Source of the DNA: Ignavibacteria bacterium | GTDB lineage: Bacteria > Bacteroidota > Ignavibacteria > Ignavibacteriales > SURF-24 | Assembly: GCA_025612375.1 (NCBI GenBank) | Contig: JAAXKN010000002.1 | Coordinates: forward strand, 1-64,000 | Reading direction: 5' to 3' | Length of the DNA: 64,000 nt | Part shown: positions 25,796-34,467 of the stretch, piece after piece | How the letters are laid out: every line of letters starts with the position of its first letter | Position numbering within the stretch: position 1 is the stretch's first letter | Notes under the pieces: generated by a model | What the model saw: only the letters and a program-made list of their open reading frames with translations | What the model was told of the DNA's origin: nothing | Database searches by the model: none | Translations under genes and position numbers: made by a program

Positions 25796-26593
25796 ATGTC
25801 AACAAGAGCATTAAGGACAGCAGCCTCGGGCATGTTTGCGCAGCAGGTTAATATTGAAACCATTTCCAACAACATTGCCAACATTAATACGACGGGATTC
25901 AAGAAGAACAAGGCCGAGTTCAAGGATATGATGTACCAGGAGGTTTCCATCAATCCACAGTTTACCGGAACCCAGACGATGAATGAAAAAACCAGCGTGC
26001 AGATACAGGTAGGTAACGGTGTTCAGCCGGCCTCGACGCAGAAGCTTTTTTCGCAGGGCGATTTGACTTCATCGGGCAATCCTTTGGACGTGGCGATCCA
26101 GGGAGAAGGGTTCTTCCAGGTAAGAAAGCCTGACGGCACGTTCGCCTATACGCGCGACGGGTCTTTTAAGGTTTCATCCAACGGCGCAATTGTTACTTCA
26201 AACGGTTACACGCTTGAGCCGGGTATTACGCTCAATGAGGATATATCTGAAATTACAATTGCCAAGGACGGAACCATTGAAGCCAGGCAGACCGATGGCA
26301 GCACCGTTTCACTTGGAAGCATTGAGCTGGTAAAATTTATGAATCCGGGCGGCCTTCTGCCGGTTGGAGACAACCTTTATGTTGAAACTCCTGCCTCAGG
26401 CACACCGCTTACGGGTGCACCGGCACAGGACGGGTTCGGGGAGCTGAACCAGGGATTTTTAGAAGCATCAAACGTTGACATTGTGGAAGAGATGATCTCG
26501 ATGATTACAGCCCAGAGGGCATACGAGATAAATTCCAAAACCGTAAAGACGGTTGAGGATATGATGACACAGGCTAACAACCTCAAACGTTAG
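25796..26593 (+). CDS. flgG: flagellar distal rod protein FlgG
   Basis: A 265-residue distal rod subunit. The start is the ATG at 25796, six bases after AGGAGA, because MSTRALRTAASGM is the usual FlgG N-terminus; an upstream in-frame TTG would add 11 unsupported residues. Rod motifs are SNNIANINTTGFKKNK (about 25-40), GEGFFQVRKPDGTFAYTRDGSF and the end ISMITAQRAYEINSKTVKTVEDMM in pieces. Length is right for FlgG (about 260). It is followed 16 bases later by flgA. Confidence 0.96.
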   Translation: MSTRALRTAASGMFAQQVNIETISNNIANINTTGFKKNKAEFKDMMYQEVSINPQFTGTQTMNEKTSVQIQVGNGVQPASTQKLFSQGDLTSSGNPLDVAIQGEGFFQVRKPDGTFAYTRDGSFKVSSNGAIVTSNGYTLEPGITLNEDISEITIAKDGTIEARQTDGSTVSLGSIELVKFMNPGGLLPVGDNLYVETPASGTPLTGAPAQDGFGELNQGFLEASNVDIVEEMISMITAQRAYEINSKTVKTVEDMMTQANNLKR

Positions 26594-26609
26594 GAGATAA
26601 AAAAATAAA

Positions 26610-27269
26610 ATGAAATTACTCTATCTTCTCATCCCTTTTGTTTTCACTCTTCAGGCCGGGGACAGCCTGAAAGAAGAAATTGGAAAGCTCTTAAGCAAAA
26701 AGCTTCAGGGCTATGAGAAGATTAGTTTTGAAATTACATCAAAGCCGCTTACGCCTATGGGTGAGGCAATAGTTATAGATACTGTAAAAGAGATTAAGGT
26801 CAGCGGCAGCACGGCTTACGTTCCTGTTGTTTTAGTAGGCAGGGATAAAAGAACCTCACAGTCGTTTGTAAGCCTGAAGTTAAGCCTTTATAAAAAGGTC
26901 CTCACAGCAAAGAAATTATTTGCTGCCGGCAGTGAGCTTAAGCCTGAGGACTTTGAGCTTAAGACGCTGGAGGTGGCAAAGCTGAGGGGCGTTCCTGTTT
27001 GTGAAGCTGGCGCCATTGAGCACATGAAGGCGAAGCTTACCATAAAAGAAGGTGAAGCCTTAATTCAGGAAAAGCTTCAGGCCATGCCTGTCGTTAAAAG
27101 AGGCGACAGTGTGACGGCCTTTGCAGTTAAAGGAAATGTGGAAATATCATTTGACGCGCAGGCGCGTCAGGATGGCAGTGTGGGGGAAGTGATCAGGATC
27201 ATGACTCCTGAGAAAAAGATTTTCAGGGCAAGGGTTATCGATCAATACAGTGTAAAAATTGCAGAGTAA
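26610..27269 (+). CDS. flgA: flagellar P-ring assembly chaperone FlgA
   Basis: A 219-residue periplasmic chaperone needed to assemble the FlgI P-ring. There is a signal peptide (residues 1-16) and a SAF-like domain from about residue 95 (LYKKVLTAKKLFAAGSELKPEDFELKTLEV in pieces, then IKEGEALIQEKLQAMPVVKRGDSVT). The end VGEVIRIMTPEKKIFRARVIDQYSVKI is the FlgA C-terminal strand set. Just upstream of flgH and flgI, its usual partners. Confidence 0.9.
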   Translation: MKLLYLLIPFVFTLQAGDSLKEEIGKLLSKKLQGYEKISFEITSKPLTPMGEAIVIDTVKEIKVSGSTAYVPVVLVGRDKRTSQSFVSLKLSLYKKVLTAKKLFAAGSELKPEDFELKTLEVAKLRGVPVCEAGAIEHMKAKLTIKEGEALIQEKLQAMPVVKRGDSVTAFAVKGNVEISFDAQARQDGSVGEVIRIMTPEKKIFRARVIDQYSVKIAE

Positions 27270-27273
27270 AATT

Positions 27274-27852
27274 ATGAAACGTTTATTATCGGTTGTGTGT
27301 GCAGTATTAAGCCTCTCTGCAGTGATATCTGCGCAGGACATGAGGCAGAATTCCTACTATTCACTCTTTGCCGATCAGAAGGCCAACAAGGTTGGCGATG
27401 CGGTTACAATAATTGTTGTTGAATCTTCTCAGGCATCCAACAATGCCGAGACACAGGCCGGACGGTCGACTGACGTAAGCTTTAACGGGAGTGCTGGTGC
27501 GGGGACGACAACTGTTCCCGAGGTAAAGCTGGGAATAGGGGCAAAGAACGATTTCAGCGGTTCGGGCTCGACCAAGACAACCGGGCTGATAAAGACAAAG
27601 ATTAGCGCTACAATTGATTCTGTTATGTCGAACGGCAACCTTTTGATAAGAGGAAGCAGGAAAATTGTAATTAACGGTGAAGAGCAGCTGGTTACGATCA
27701 AGGGCGTTGTAAGGGGTTCCGATATAATGGCGGACAACTCTGTGCTTTCATACAATATTTCGGAGGCGGTTATTACTTTTGAAGGAAACGGCCTCATAAA
27801 CGACAGCCAGAAGCCGGGCTGGCTTACAAAGTTTCTGCACTGGCTTTTTTAA
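27274..27852 (+). CDS. flgH: flagellar L-ring protein FlgH
   Basis: A 192-residue outer-membrane ring protein. I chose the ATG at 27274 (5 bases after the flgA stop) over an in-frame TTG at 27259 inside flgA, since MKRLLSVVCAVLS is a proper signal peptide. Typical marks are SLFADQKANKVGDAVTIIVVESSQASNNAET and, near the end, SYNISEAVITFEGNGLI. Unlike most FlgH proteins it lacks a lipobox: the signal peptide ends VISAQD with no Cys, so it is probably cut by signal peptidase I. Part of the flgA-flgH-flgI-flgJ order. Confidence 0.94.
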   Translation: MKRLLSVVCAVLSLSAVISAQDMRQNSYYSLFADQKANKVGDAVTIIVVESSQASNNAETQAGRSTDVSFNGSAGAGTTTVPEVKLGIGAKNDFSGSGSTKTTGLIKTKISATIDSVMSNGNLLIRGSRKIVINGEEQLVTIKGVVRGSDIMADNSVLSYNISEAVITFEGNGLINDSQKPGWLTKFLHWLF

Positions 27853-27902
27853 GCCCCGGGGCAAAAGATTATAAAACCTGAATAAATCTGTCTGGAATTA
27901 AA

Positions 27903-28997
27903 ATGAAAATTAAAAGTATAATCATTTTATCTTTGCTTCTTGCCTTTGAGACGCTGCATGCGCAGAGGATCAAGGATATTGCCTATTTCAAGGGTACAGG
28001 TTCGGAGCAGATACTGGGCTACGGGCTTGTTGTAGGCCTTCCGGGCTCGGGCGACACCTACCGCTCCAGCTTTACCATACAGTCGGTTTCAAGTATGCTG
28101 AAGAGGTTCGGAATTACGGTTCCGCAGACAGACATGAAGACCAGGAACGTGGCTGCCGTAATGGTTACGGCAAAGCTTAACGGGGGTCTTAAGGAAAAGG
28201 CTGAATTTGACGTTACGGTTGCATCCATGGGTGACGCAACAAGCCTTCAGGGAGGGGTTCTTCTTATGACGCCAATGTCGGCCCTGGACGGTAATGTATA
28301 TGCATTTGCGCAGGGTCCTATATCGGTTGGGGGATACGACGTCAACACGCCTTCAGGCGGAAGGGTCTCCAAGAACCACACGCTTACAGGCAGGATCCCG
28401 CGAGGCGGAATTCTGGAAAGAGCCGTATCTGTGAACAAAAATGCCGGGCAGACCGTAAGCATAATGCTGAGGGATCCGGACTTTACAACTTCAAACAACA
28501 TCGCCGCTGCAATTAACGGCAAGTCGGGAAGTGAAATTGCAAAGGCTCTTGATGCGGCCGAGATAACGGTTCAGGTGCCTCAGGACAAGCAGAACAACAT
28601 GGCGGCTTTTTTTGCCGAGATTGAATCGATACCCGTACAGAGCGACGTAACGGCAAAGGTAGTCTTAAATGAAAGAACGGGGACGGTTGTTGCAGGAAGC
28701 AATGTAAAGATACTCCCTGTTACGATTTCACACGGCAATCTGAGCATCAACATCCGTTCTTACCCGGTAGTCTCGCAGCCGGGGTCGTTTTCCAACGGAT
28801 CCACAATATTCTTTAATAATCTTGTACCTTACCAGCAGGAAGATTCAACCAAGGCTGTAGCCTTAAGCGGGGCGGCTACTGTACAGGAAGTGGCTGCGGC
28901 ACTCAATTCCCTTAAGGTAGCCCCAAGAGACATAATTGCCATTTTCCAGGCATTAAAGGAAGCAGGGGCACTTGTAGCAGAACTGGTAATAATGTAA
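27903..28997 (+). CDS. flgI: flagellar P-ring protein FlgI
   Basis: A 364-residue periplasmic ring protein around the rod. Signal peptide 1-20 (ending HAQ) is followed by the family pattern RIKDIAYFKGTGSEQILGYGLVVGLPGSGDT. Later marks are VTVASMGDATSLQGGVLLMTPM, NKNAGQTVSIMLRDPDFTT and, near the C-terminus, VAPRDIIAIFQALKEAGALVAELVIM. Length is normal. The 50-base gap before it holds no obvious signal beyond a weak ribosome site. Confidence 0.97.
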   Translation: MKIKSIIILSLLLAFETLHAQRIKDIAYFKGTGSEQILGYGLVVGLPGSGDTYRSSFTIQSVSSMLKRFGITVPQTDMKTRNVAAVMVTAKLNGGLKEKAEFDVTVASMGDATSLQGGVLLMTPMSALDGNVYAFAQGPISVGGYDVNTPSGGRVSKNHTLTGRIPRGGILERAVSVNKNAGQTVSIMLRDPDFTTSNNIAAAINGKSGSEIAKALDAAEITVQVPQDKQNNMAAFFAEIESIPVQSDVTAKVVLNERTGTVVAGSNVKILPVTISHGNLSINIRSYPVVSQPGSFSNGSTIFFNNLVPYQQEDSTKAVALSGAATVQEVAAALNSLKVAPRDIIAIFQALKEAGALVAELVIM

Positions 28998-29023
28998 CAA
29001 AAAACTCCAGGCTAAAGAGAACC

Positions 29024-29875
29024 ATGGACCTGAAAATAACAAACGATGAAAAACACATAAGCAAGACTCCGGAGATTACAAACAGGTATTCTCCCGCCGA
29101 GAAGGAAAAGCTTGCCAAAGCCTCGAGGGACTTTGAAAGCCTTCTTACTTCCATGATGCTTAAATCGATGACGAAAACCACCAGTGGGCTTTTCGGCGAT
29201 GAAAGCTATGGCGGCGATACGTTTGAAACTTTGTTTGAGGGTGAACTTTCTTCGTACATTTCAAAAAACCAGAGCCTTGGTGTTGCAGCAAAGCTTTATA
29301 AAAAGCTTACAGGGGAGGATCTTGAGACAGGTGCAGGGCTTCCCGTAAAAAAAGTTTCAGACCATAACGCCTCATCCAAAACCAACCCCACAGAGGATGG
29401 CAGTTCCGGAAGTGACGCAAAACCTATACACATAAAGGGTGCGAATAATAATCCTGCAGTTGAGCCTTCCCAAAGCTCCATGAACAGGATCGGCAAGCTT
29501 GATGAAGTCATTGAGCAGGCCTCAAAGGATTTCGGCGTGGATTCAAATATAATCCGTTCGGTTATCCTGGCCGAATCAGCCGGAAACGCAAAAGCGCGCT
29601 CTGTTTCGAATGCCAAAGGGCTAATGCAGCTCATGGACTCAACGGCAAGCTCCATGGGAGTTAAAAATGTATGGGATCCAAAAGAAAATATTTACGGCGG
29701 CACTAAATATTTGGCCGGATTGCTTCGACAATATAATGGGGAATTAAAGCTCGCTTTGGCGGCTTACAATGCGGGTCCCGGAAATGTTGAAAAGTATAAC
29801 GGGGTTCCTCCCTTTAACGAGACCAGAAACTATATATCCCGCGTCATGGGGTATTTAAAGCATCTAAACGGATAA
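29024..29875 (+). CDS. flgJ: FlgJ-like rod-binding protein fused to a lytic transglycosylase
   Basis: A 283-residue fusion. Residues about 20-95 are the rod-binding N-domain of FlgJ (KLAKASRDFESLLTSMMLKSM, then SLGVAAKLYKKL). A low-complexity linker rich in Ser, Asn and Pro (about 105-150) leads to an SLT-type lytic transglycosylase (about 160-283) with catalytic Glu in ILAESAGNAKA, then GLMQLMDSTA and ALAAYNAGPGNV. Classical FlgJ of enterobacteria carries a glucosaminidase instead; an SLT domain here does the same job of opening peptidoglycan for the rod by another chemistry. No signal peptide, in line with export through the flagellar channel. Confidence 0.92.
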   Translation: MDLKITNDEKHISKTPEITNRYSPAEKEKLAKASRDFESLLTSMMLKSMTKTTSGLFGDESYGGDTFETLFEGELSSYISKNQSLGVAAKLYKKLTGEDLETGAGLPVKKVSDHNASSKTNPTEDGSSGSDAKPIHIKGANNNPAVEPSQSSMNRIGKLDEVIEQASKDFGVDSNIIRSVILAESAGNAKARSVSNAKGLMQLMDSTASSMGVKNVWDPKENIYGGTKYLAGLLRQYNGELKLALAAYNAGPGNVEKYNGVPPFNETRNYISRVMGYLKHLNG

Positions 29876-29877
29876 AA

Positions 29878-30330
29878 ATGGAAGTAAAAGAGCTTACAAC
29901 ATCACTGGTGAATCAGAAAAACAACCTCACCTCGTTGCTTGACGCTGCCCTGCAGAAGCAGAGGGCACTCGTAAATTTCGATTACGCGGGACTTGAGGAA
30001 TCGATTGTAAAAGAGGAAAAAGCCCTGTCTTTTGTTACAGAAGGGGAAAAAGGAAGAATTAAAGTACTTTCAGAGCTGTATAAAAGACATTCAATTTCAA
30101 ACAAGACATTCAAGCTTTCCGAGTTCGTGGAAAATACGAAGGGAATGCTGGACATAAGATCGCAGAAGCAGATTGCCCTGACTGAAAAGGAATTAAGGGA
30201 GCTGATTACGAGAGTATCGATGGTAAATCAGCAGAACAAATTCCTGATTGAAAATTCAAGGGCGTTTATAAAAGACACTGTGAGCGCAATACTTAATGCC
30301 CGCAGGTCGTTACTGGATAAAAAAGTTTAA
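29878..30330 (+). CDS. flgN: FlgN-family chaperone
   Basis: A 150-residue, almost fully helical protein placed directly before flgK and flgL, the position expected of FlgN, the export chaperone of the hook-filament junction proteins. The sequence (NNLTSLLDAALQKQRALVNFDYAGLEESIVKEEKAL in order) matches the FlgN plan of long heptad helices, which is weakly conserved. It starts 2 bases after the flgJ stop. Confidence 0.8.
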   Translation: MEVKELTTSLVNQKNNLTSLLDAALQKQRALVNFDYAGLEESIVKEEKALSFVTEGEKGRIKVLSELYKRHSISNKTFKLSEFVENTKGMLDIRSQKQIALTEKELRELITRVSMVNQQNKFLIENSRAFIKDTVSAILNARRSLLDKKV

Positions 30331-30349
30331 TCAATAAAAATTAAAGAAA

Positions 30350-31693
30350 ATGGGCCTTTCAAGGATATTTGACATCTCAAGCCGCAGCCTCGGGGTTTAC
30401 CAGAGAGCACTCGACGTTACCTCGCATAACGTGGCTAATGCGAACAGTCCCGACTATGCCAGGCAGAGGGTTGTCTTCGGAAGCGAGCGTTCTGAGACAA
30501 CAACAAACGGGAGTTTTGGTGCAGGCGTTAAAATTGATGACATCGCCAGGATTAAAGACAACCTGACGGACGTTCAGGTCAGGACCTATAACCAGAAGTT
30601 TGCCGACGTTGACAAGCGCTCGGAGGTCCTGGGGCAGGTGGAAACCCTGTTTTCTGAACCTTCAGACCTGGGATTGTCAAATTTAATATCTTCTTTTTAC
30701 AGCTCATGGGACGAGCTGGCCTCAACGCCTAACTCTACCCCGCTAAGGAACAGCGTTCTTCAGGCAACTGACAGCCTCAGCAGTAAAATTAAGAGCATTT
30801 ATGATGGTGTAGGGCTTTTAAGGAGCGACCTGAACGGACAGGTAACTGAAAAAGTTGAGGAAGTAAACTCTACAATTCAGGAGATCCAGAGCTTAAACCG
30901 TCAGATAAAATCGGCCAAAGTTGCAAACCAGTCGGCTAATGATCTTTTTGACAGGCGCGACAAGGCAATAGACGCCTTAAGCAAGCTGGTTAACATAAAC
31001 TCTCATACTGATGACCAGGGTTCGGTGAGCATTTCCATCGGCGGCGTCTTTGCCGTGGATGAATACAGTTCCACCAAGTTTAAGGCAGCCAACGTAAACG
31101 GGAAACTTTCGCTTACAACTGATGACGGGAGTACCACGGCGCAGCTTTCCGGCGGGGAGATCTATGCGAGCATGGACCTCTATAACAATCAGCTTTCCAG
31201 CTATCAGGACAGTGTCAACACAATAGCCCGGAATATAATGGATTCTGTAAATTCCGTGCACCGTACAGGCTACGGGCTTAACGGTGCCCCTCAGGGTGAC
31301 TTCTTTACCGGGTATTCCGAAGGTGTCCTCAGCTTTACTCATGACACGAATGCCATTGCAGCTTCAGGTGCCCTGGGAAATGACGGCAATTCGGACAAGG
31401 CGGTTGAAATTGCAAAGCTTGCAGACAACTGGAAAATAGGCGGAAAGACCATAAGCGAATACTACAATTCTTTCATCAGCGGCATAGGCACAGAGAAGAA
31501 ATTAAACGAGCAGAGCTCAGAGTCAAATCAGCTTGTCTTAGACCAGCTGAATAATCAGAAGGCCTCGTACTCCGGAGTCTCAATTGACGAGGAGATGACA
31601 AACGTCATAAAATTCCAGAAGTCATACGACGCTTCTGCAAAGCTCATTAAAATTGCCGATGAAATGCTTGAGACTTTATTAAACATGGTATAA
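30350..31693 (+). CDS. flgK: flagellar hook-associated protein 1 (FlgK)
   Basis: A 447-residue hook-filament junction protein. The N-terminal part has SLGVYQRALDVTSHNVANANSPDYARQRVVF (rod/hook-type motif), helical D1 with LSNLISSFYSSWDELASTPNSTPLRNSVL, and the C-terminal coiled coil NQKASYSGVSIDEEMTNVIKFQKSYDASAKLIKIADEMLETLLNM. It is short for FlgK (usually 450-650), with a reduced central domain. flgL follows after 2 bases. Confidence 0.95.
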   Translation: MGLSRIFDISSRSLGVYQRALDVTSHNVANANSPDYARQRVVFGSERSETTTNGSFGAGVKIDDIARIKDNLTDVQVRTYNQKFADVDKRSEVLGQVETLFSEPSDLGLSNLISSFYSSWDELASTPNSTPLRNSVLQATDSLSSKIKSIYDGVGLLRSDLNGQVTEKVEEVNSTIQEIQSLNRQIKSAKVANQSANDLFDRRDKAIDALSKLVNINSHTDDQGSVSISIGGVFAVDEYSSTKFKAANVNGKLSLTTDDGSTTAQLSGGEIYASMDLYNNQLSSYQDSVNTIARNIMDSVNSVHRTGYGLNGAPQGDFFTGYSEGVLSFTHDTNAIAASGALGNDGNSDKAVEIAKLADNWKIGGKTISEYYNSFISGIGTEKKLNEQSSESNQLVLDQLNNQKASYSGVSIDEEMTNVIKFQKSYDASAKLIKIADEMLETLLNMV

Positions 31694-31695
31694 AA

Positions 31696-32610
31696 ATGAG
31701 AATTTCAGATTCAATACTCTCAGCCAACTATCTGGCCTCTCTTAATAAGAATAAGGAGCAGGTCTCGGAACTTCAGACGCAGATAGCCTCGGGTTCAAAG
31801 ATCAACAAGCCCTCGGATTCTCCGAGCGGGATCTCCCGGGTCTTAAGGCTGCAGGAGCAGCTGCAGAGCGGTGAAACCTATACAAAAAATATTGAAGACA
31901 GCCAGGCTTTCATGCAGACCACAGCTACTGTTCTGGAAGGGATGCAGAATGAAGTTCAGGATACACTTGTTCTGTTTACTAATGCCATCAACCCTGTAAA
32001 TGTTACGAACTATGAGTCTTACGCCAAGCAGATAGACCAGACGATGACTACGCTGATGGATCTTGCCAACAGTGAATTTAACGGCAAATACCTCTTCGGG
32101 GGAACCGATTTTTCGTCAAAACCTTACGGCTTAAACGGGACACGGGTTGAACAGAACGTTGCCTCCACGGCTGGTCAGCAGAAAACCAGGATCAGCAAGT
32201 ACATGGAAATGACAGCCAACATTCCCGGTGCCGACCTCTTCGGAACGCTCCCTGTATCAACTGATCCGGCAGGCGGCACATACAATGATATTTTTAACAC
32301 GCTGCAGCGCGTAAAAAACAGTTTTCAAAGCGGCACGGCTCCCTCGGACAGTGATGTTAGCGCCGTAAAAGCGTTTCAGGACAGCCTTGCCAAGCAGCTT
32401 ACAACCGCAGGAGACACAATAAACCGTCTTAGTTCGACGCACGAGCTTACGGACAGCCAGCAGCTTGAATTAAAGGGGCTGCTTTCGAAGGAAAAGGATG
32501 TGGACGCGGCCGGGGCTGTAATTGACCTGCAGAACAGGCAGTATTACCTTGAGCTTTCCTATAAAATGTCGTCAATGATTTTACCCAAGTCTCTTCTGGA
32601 TTACATGTAA
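31696..32610 (+). CDS. flgL: flagellar hook-associated protein 3 (FlgL)
   Basis: A 304-residue flagellin-like junction protein. The N-terminus reads MRISDSILSANYLASLNKNKEQVSELQTQIASGSKINKPSDSPSGISRVLRLQ in order, the flagellin N-domain pattern, and the end (ELSYKMSSMILPKSLLDYM) the C-domain helix. A mid stretch LMDLANSEFNGKYLFGGTDFSSKPY is typical of FlgL. The stop and the motA ATG share one base (TAATG), a translational coupling. Confidence 0.94.
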   Translation: MRISDSILSANYLASLNKNKEQVSELQTQIASGSKINKPSDSPSGISRVLRLQEQLQSGETYTKNIEDSQAFMQTTATVLEGMQNEVQDTLVLFTNAINPVNVTNYESYAKQIDQTMTTLMDLANSEFNGKYLFGGTDFSSKPYGLNGTRVEQNVASTAGQQKTRISKYMEMTANIPGADLFGTLPVSTDPAGGTYNDIFNTLQRVKNSFQSGTAPSDSDVSAVKAFQDSLAKQLTTAGDTINRLSSTHELTDSQQLELKGLLSKEKDVDAAGAVIDLQNRQYYLELSYKMSSMILPKSLLDYM

Positions 32611-33389
32611 TGCTGAAAAAACTGGGAGGAATAAACGGACTGATACTCGGGGTACTCTCGATTTTTGGGGCTTTCTTAATTGAAGGAGGCTCCATGAAGG
32701 CGCTTTTCCTTCTGCCCCCGCTTATTGTTGTATTCGGCGGGACTTTTGCTTCCGTAATAATAGGTTTCGGGTTTGACAGGTTCAGTAAGATTTTTTCTCT
32801 GGGCAGGCTGGCTTATTTTCCTCCGGAGTATGACGTAAAGGGACTGATCTTAAATTTTATAGAGTTTTCAATCATCTGCAGAAAAGAAGGGCTCCTTTCA
32901 CTGGAGCACCAGCTGGAGAAACTTGAGTCGCCTTACACCAGAAAAATGGTACGCCTGCTTGTAGACGGGACGGATGCCGAGAGCCTTCAGAACATAGCCT
33001 ACGCGGAAACGAAAGCCATGCAGGAAAGGCATTTGTCAAATATATTTATTTTTACTAAAATGGGTGGTTATGCTCCCACTATGGGAATACTGGGAACTGT
33101 AATGGGACTAGTTATGACGCTGGCGCAGGCGGGCGGCGATCCGAACAGCCTAATACACAACATTGCCTCGGCATTCATAGCCACGTTATGGGGAGTTTTA
33201 AGTGCGAATCTTATCTGGTTACCAATTGGTGATAAATTAAAGCAATGTCATTTAGAAGAAAAACATATGATGGAGATATCATTGGAGGGAGTGCTGGCTC
33301 TTCAGAGCGGCGATATACCCTCGGTGGTGAAAGCCAGACTTATAAGCATGCTTCCCCAAAAAGAGCAGGAAAAAATCCTCGCCAGTTAG
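32610..33389 (+). CDS. motA: flagellar stator protein MotA, first pair
   Basis: A 259-residue inner-membrane stator subunit with four TM segments (about 5-25, 30-52, 150-170, 180-203). Family marks are LPPLIVVFGGTFASVIIGF, the cytoplasmic RRxL-type loop (YTRKMVRLLVDGTD) and APTMGILGTVMGLVMTLAQAGGDPNSLIHNIASAFIATLWGVLSANLIWLP in order. It forms the ion channel with the next gene's product. A second, divergent motA lies at 35438, so the operon carries two stator sets. The last 145 bases overlap the only conventional motB reading frame start. Confidence 0.93.
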   Translation: MLKKLGGINGLILGVLSIFGAFLIEGGSMKALFLLPPLIVVFGGTFASVIIGFGFDRFSKIFSLGRLAYFPPEYDVKGLILNFIEFSIICRKEGLLSLEHQLEKLESPYTRKMVRLLVDGTDAESLQNIAYAETKAMQERHLSNIFIFTKMGGYAPTMGILGTVMGLVMTLAQAGGDPNSLIHNIASAFIATLWGVLSANLIWLPIGDKLKQCHLEEKHMMEISLEGVLALQSGDIPSVVKARLISMLPQKEQEKILAS

Positions 33390-34063
33390 AAGAAGGCGAA
33401 TCCCTGTTCCAGGAAGAGGGCGATAAGGACAGATATCTTATAACTTATGCCGACCTGATTACACTTCTGCTTGGGCTGTTTATAATTCTTTATGCTATTT
33501 CGAATGTAGATACTCTTAAATATCAGAAACTGATGAAAGCCGTAGGCAGCGCTTTCGGCATGCAGAATGATGCGGCGCCAACCGGCAAGTTCGGCATAAA
33601 GGCTCCCCAGCAGCATTCTGCCGGAAACCTGAAAAACAGCCTGCAGAATCTGGTTGATGAAAACAATCTAAATAACTCCATAAGGCTGGAAGAAAACGAA
33701 AGGGGTATAATCATTCACATTCTGGATGACATTCTTTTCCCTTCCGGAACGGCCGAGTTAAATGACAGTTCACGCGTAATTTTAATGAAAATAGCCTCGC
33801 TCCTGAAGAATCTGCCGAATGATATCAGGGTTGAAGGGCATACTGATAACATTCCTATCAGTTCGCCTTCATATCCTTCTAACTGGCACCTGTCGGTAAG
33901 CAGGGCCTTAAATACGGCATATTACCTGATTAACAAGCAGGACCTATCGCCCGACAAGGTATCGATTGTGGGGTATTCGGAGTACCGGCCTGTAACAACG
34001 AATACCACATTTGAGGGCAGGCGGAGCAACAGGCGTGTAGATATTGTAATATTAAACAAATAA
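33245..34063 (+). CDS. motB: flagellar stator protein MotB, first pair; start uncertain
   Basis: A MotB-type protein with one TM segment carrying the ion-binding Asp in TYADLITLLLGLFIILYA (D70 if counted from 33245) and a C-terminal OmpA-like peptidoglycan-binding domain (about 140-270: IRVEGHTDNIPI, LSVSRALNTAYYL, RRSNRRVDIVI). The reading frame is -1 relative to motA. The only ATG, GTG or TTG ahead of the TM is the ATG at 33245, deep in motA and without a ribosome site, giving about 70 residues before the Asp against 25-35 in most MotB. The first 40 or so residues are therefore doubtful. A rare start such as CTG at 33404, a frameshift in the CCCCAAAAA run (33354-33362), or an assembly error are alternatives. 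Confidence 0.8.
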   Translation: MSFRRKTYDGDIIGGSAGSSERRYTLGGESQTYKHASPKRAGKNPRQLEEGESLFQEEGDKDRYLITYADLITLLLGLFIILYAISNVDTLKYQKLMKAVGSAFGMQNDAAPTGKFGIKAPQQHSAGNLKNSLQNLVDENNLNNSIRLEENERGIIIHILDDILFPSGTAELNDSSRVILMKIASLLKNLPNDIRVEGHTDNIPISSPSYPSNWHLSVSRALNTAYYLINKQDLSPDKVSIVGYSEYRPVTTNTTFEGRRSNRRVDIVILNK

Positions 34064-34072
34064 AGTAAGAAG

Positions 34073-34456
34073 ATGAAAATTAATACGAATCAATTTGGTG
34101 AAGTTGAGTTTGACGAATCTATGATTATCCATTTCAAGGATGGGATCCTTGGATTTGAGAGCTATAAGAAATATCTCTTGATCAATTCCGGCTCGGAGCT
34201 GTTTTTGTGGCTTACTTCAATTGATGAGCCGGAACTCGTCTTCCCTCTCTTTTCGACGCGTGTATTGATGGAAGAATACCCCGGGCCGGAGGGATTTGAG
34301 GCCTTCGGCATAGTAAAACTCGACCCCGACCCCCTCAAAATTACAGTTAACATGAAAGCCCCGGTATACATAAACCAGGACGAAAAATCGGGATTTCAGA
34401 AGATTTTAGATGAAGATGAGCTTCCTATTGATTATATTCTGTTCAAAGAAAATTAG
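34073..34456 (+). CDS. fliW: flagellar assembly factor FliW
   Basis: A 127-residue protein that binds CsrA and flagellin and so couples flagellin level to translation. The pattern IHFKDGILGFESYKKYLLI, LWLTSIDEPELVFPL, KLDPDPLKITVNMKAPVYIN is typical. It is directly followed by csrA, the standard pairing for this three-part switch. No flagellin gene lies in the window. Confidence 0.95.
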   Translation: MKINTNQFGEVEFDESMIIHFKDGILGFESYKKYLLINSGSELFLWLTSIDEPELVFPLFSTRVLMEEYPGPEGFEAFGIVKLDPDPLKITVNMKAPVYINQDEKSGFQKILDEDELPIDYILFKEN

Positions 34457-34467
34457 GTGGATGAGCA

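Noticed and set aside
33354-33390. Programmed -1 frameshift making a MotA-MotB fusion
   Set aside because: The run CCCCAAAAA is not a standard X-XXY-YYZ slip site in the motA frame, and MotA ends in a normal place. Kept only as one option for the motB start.
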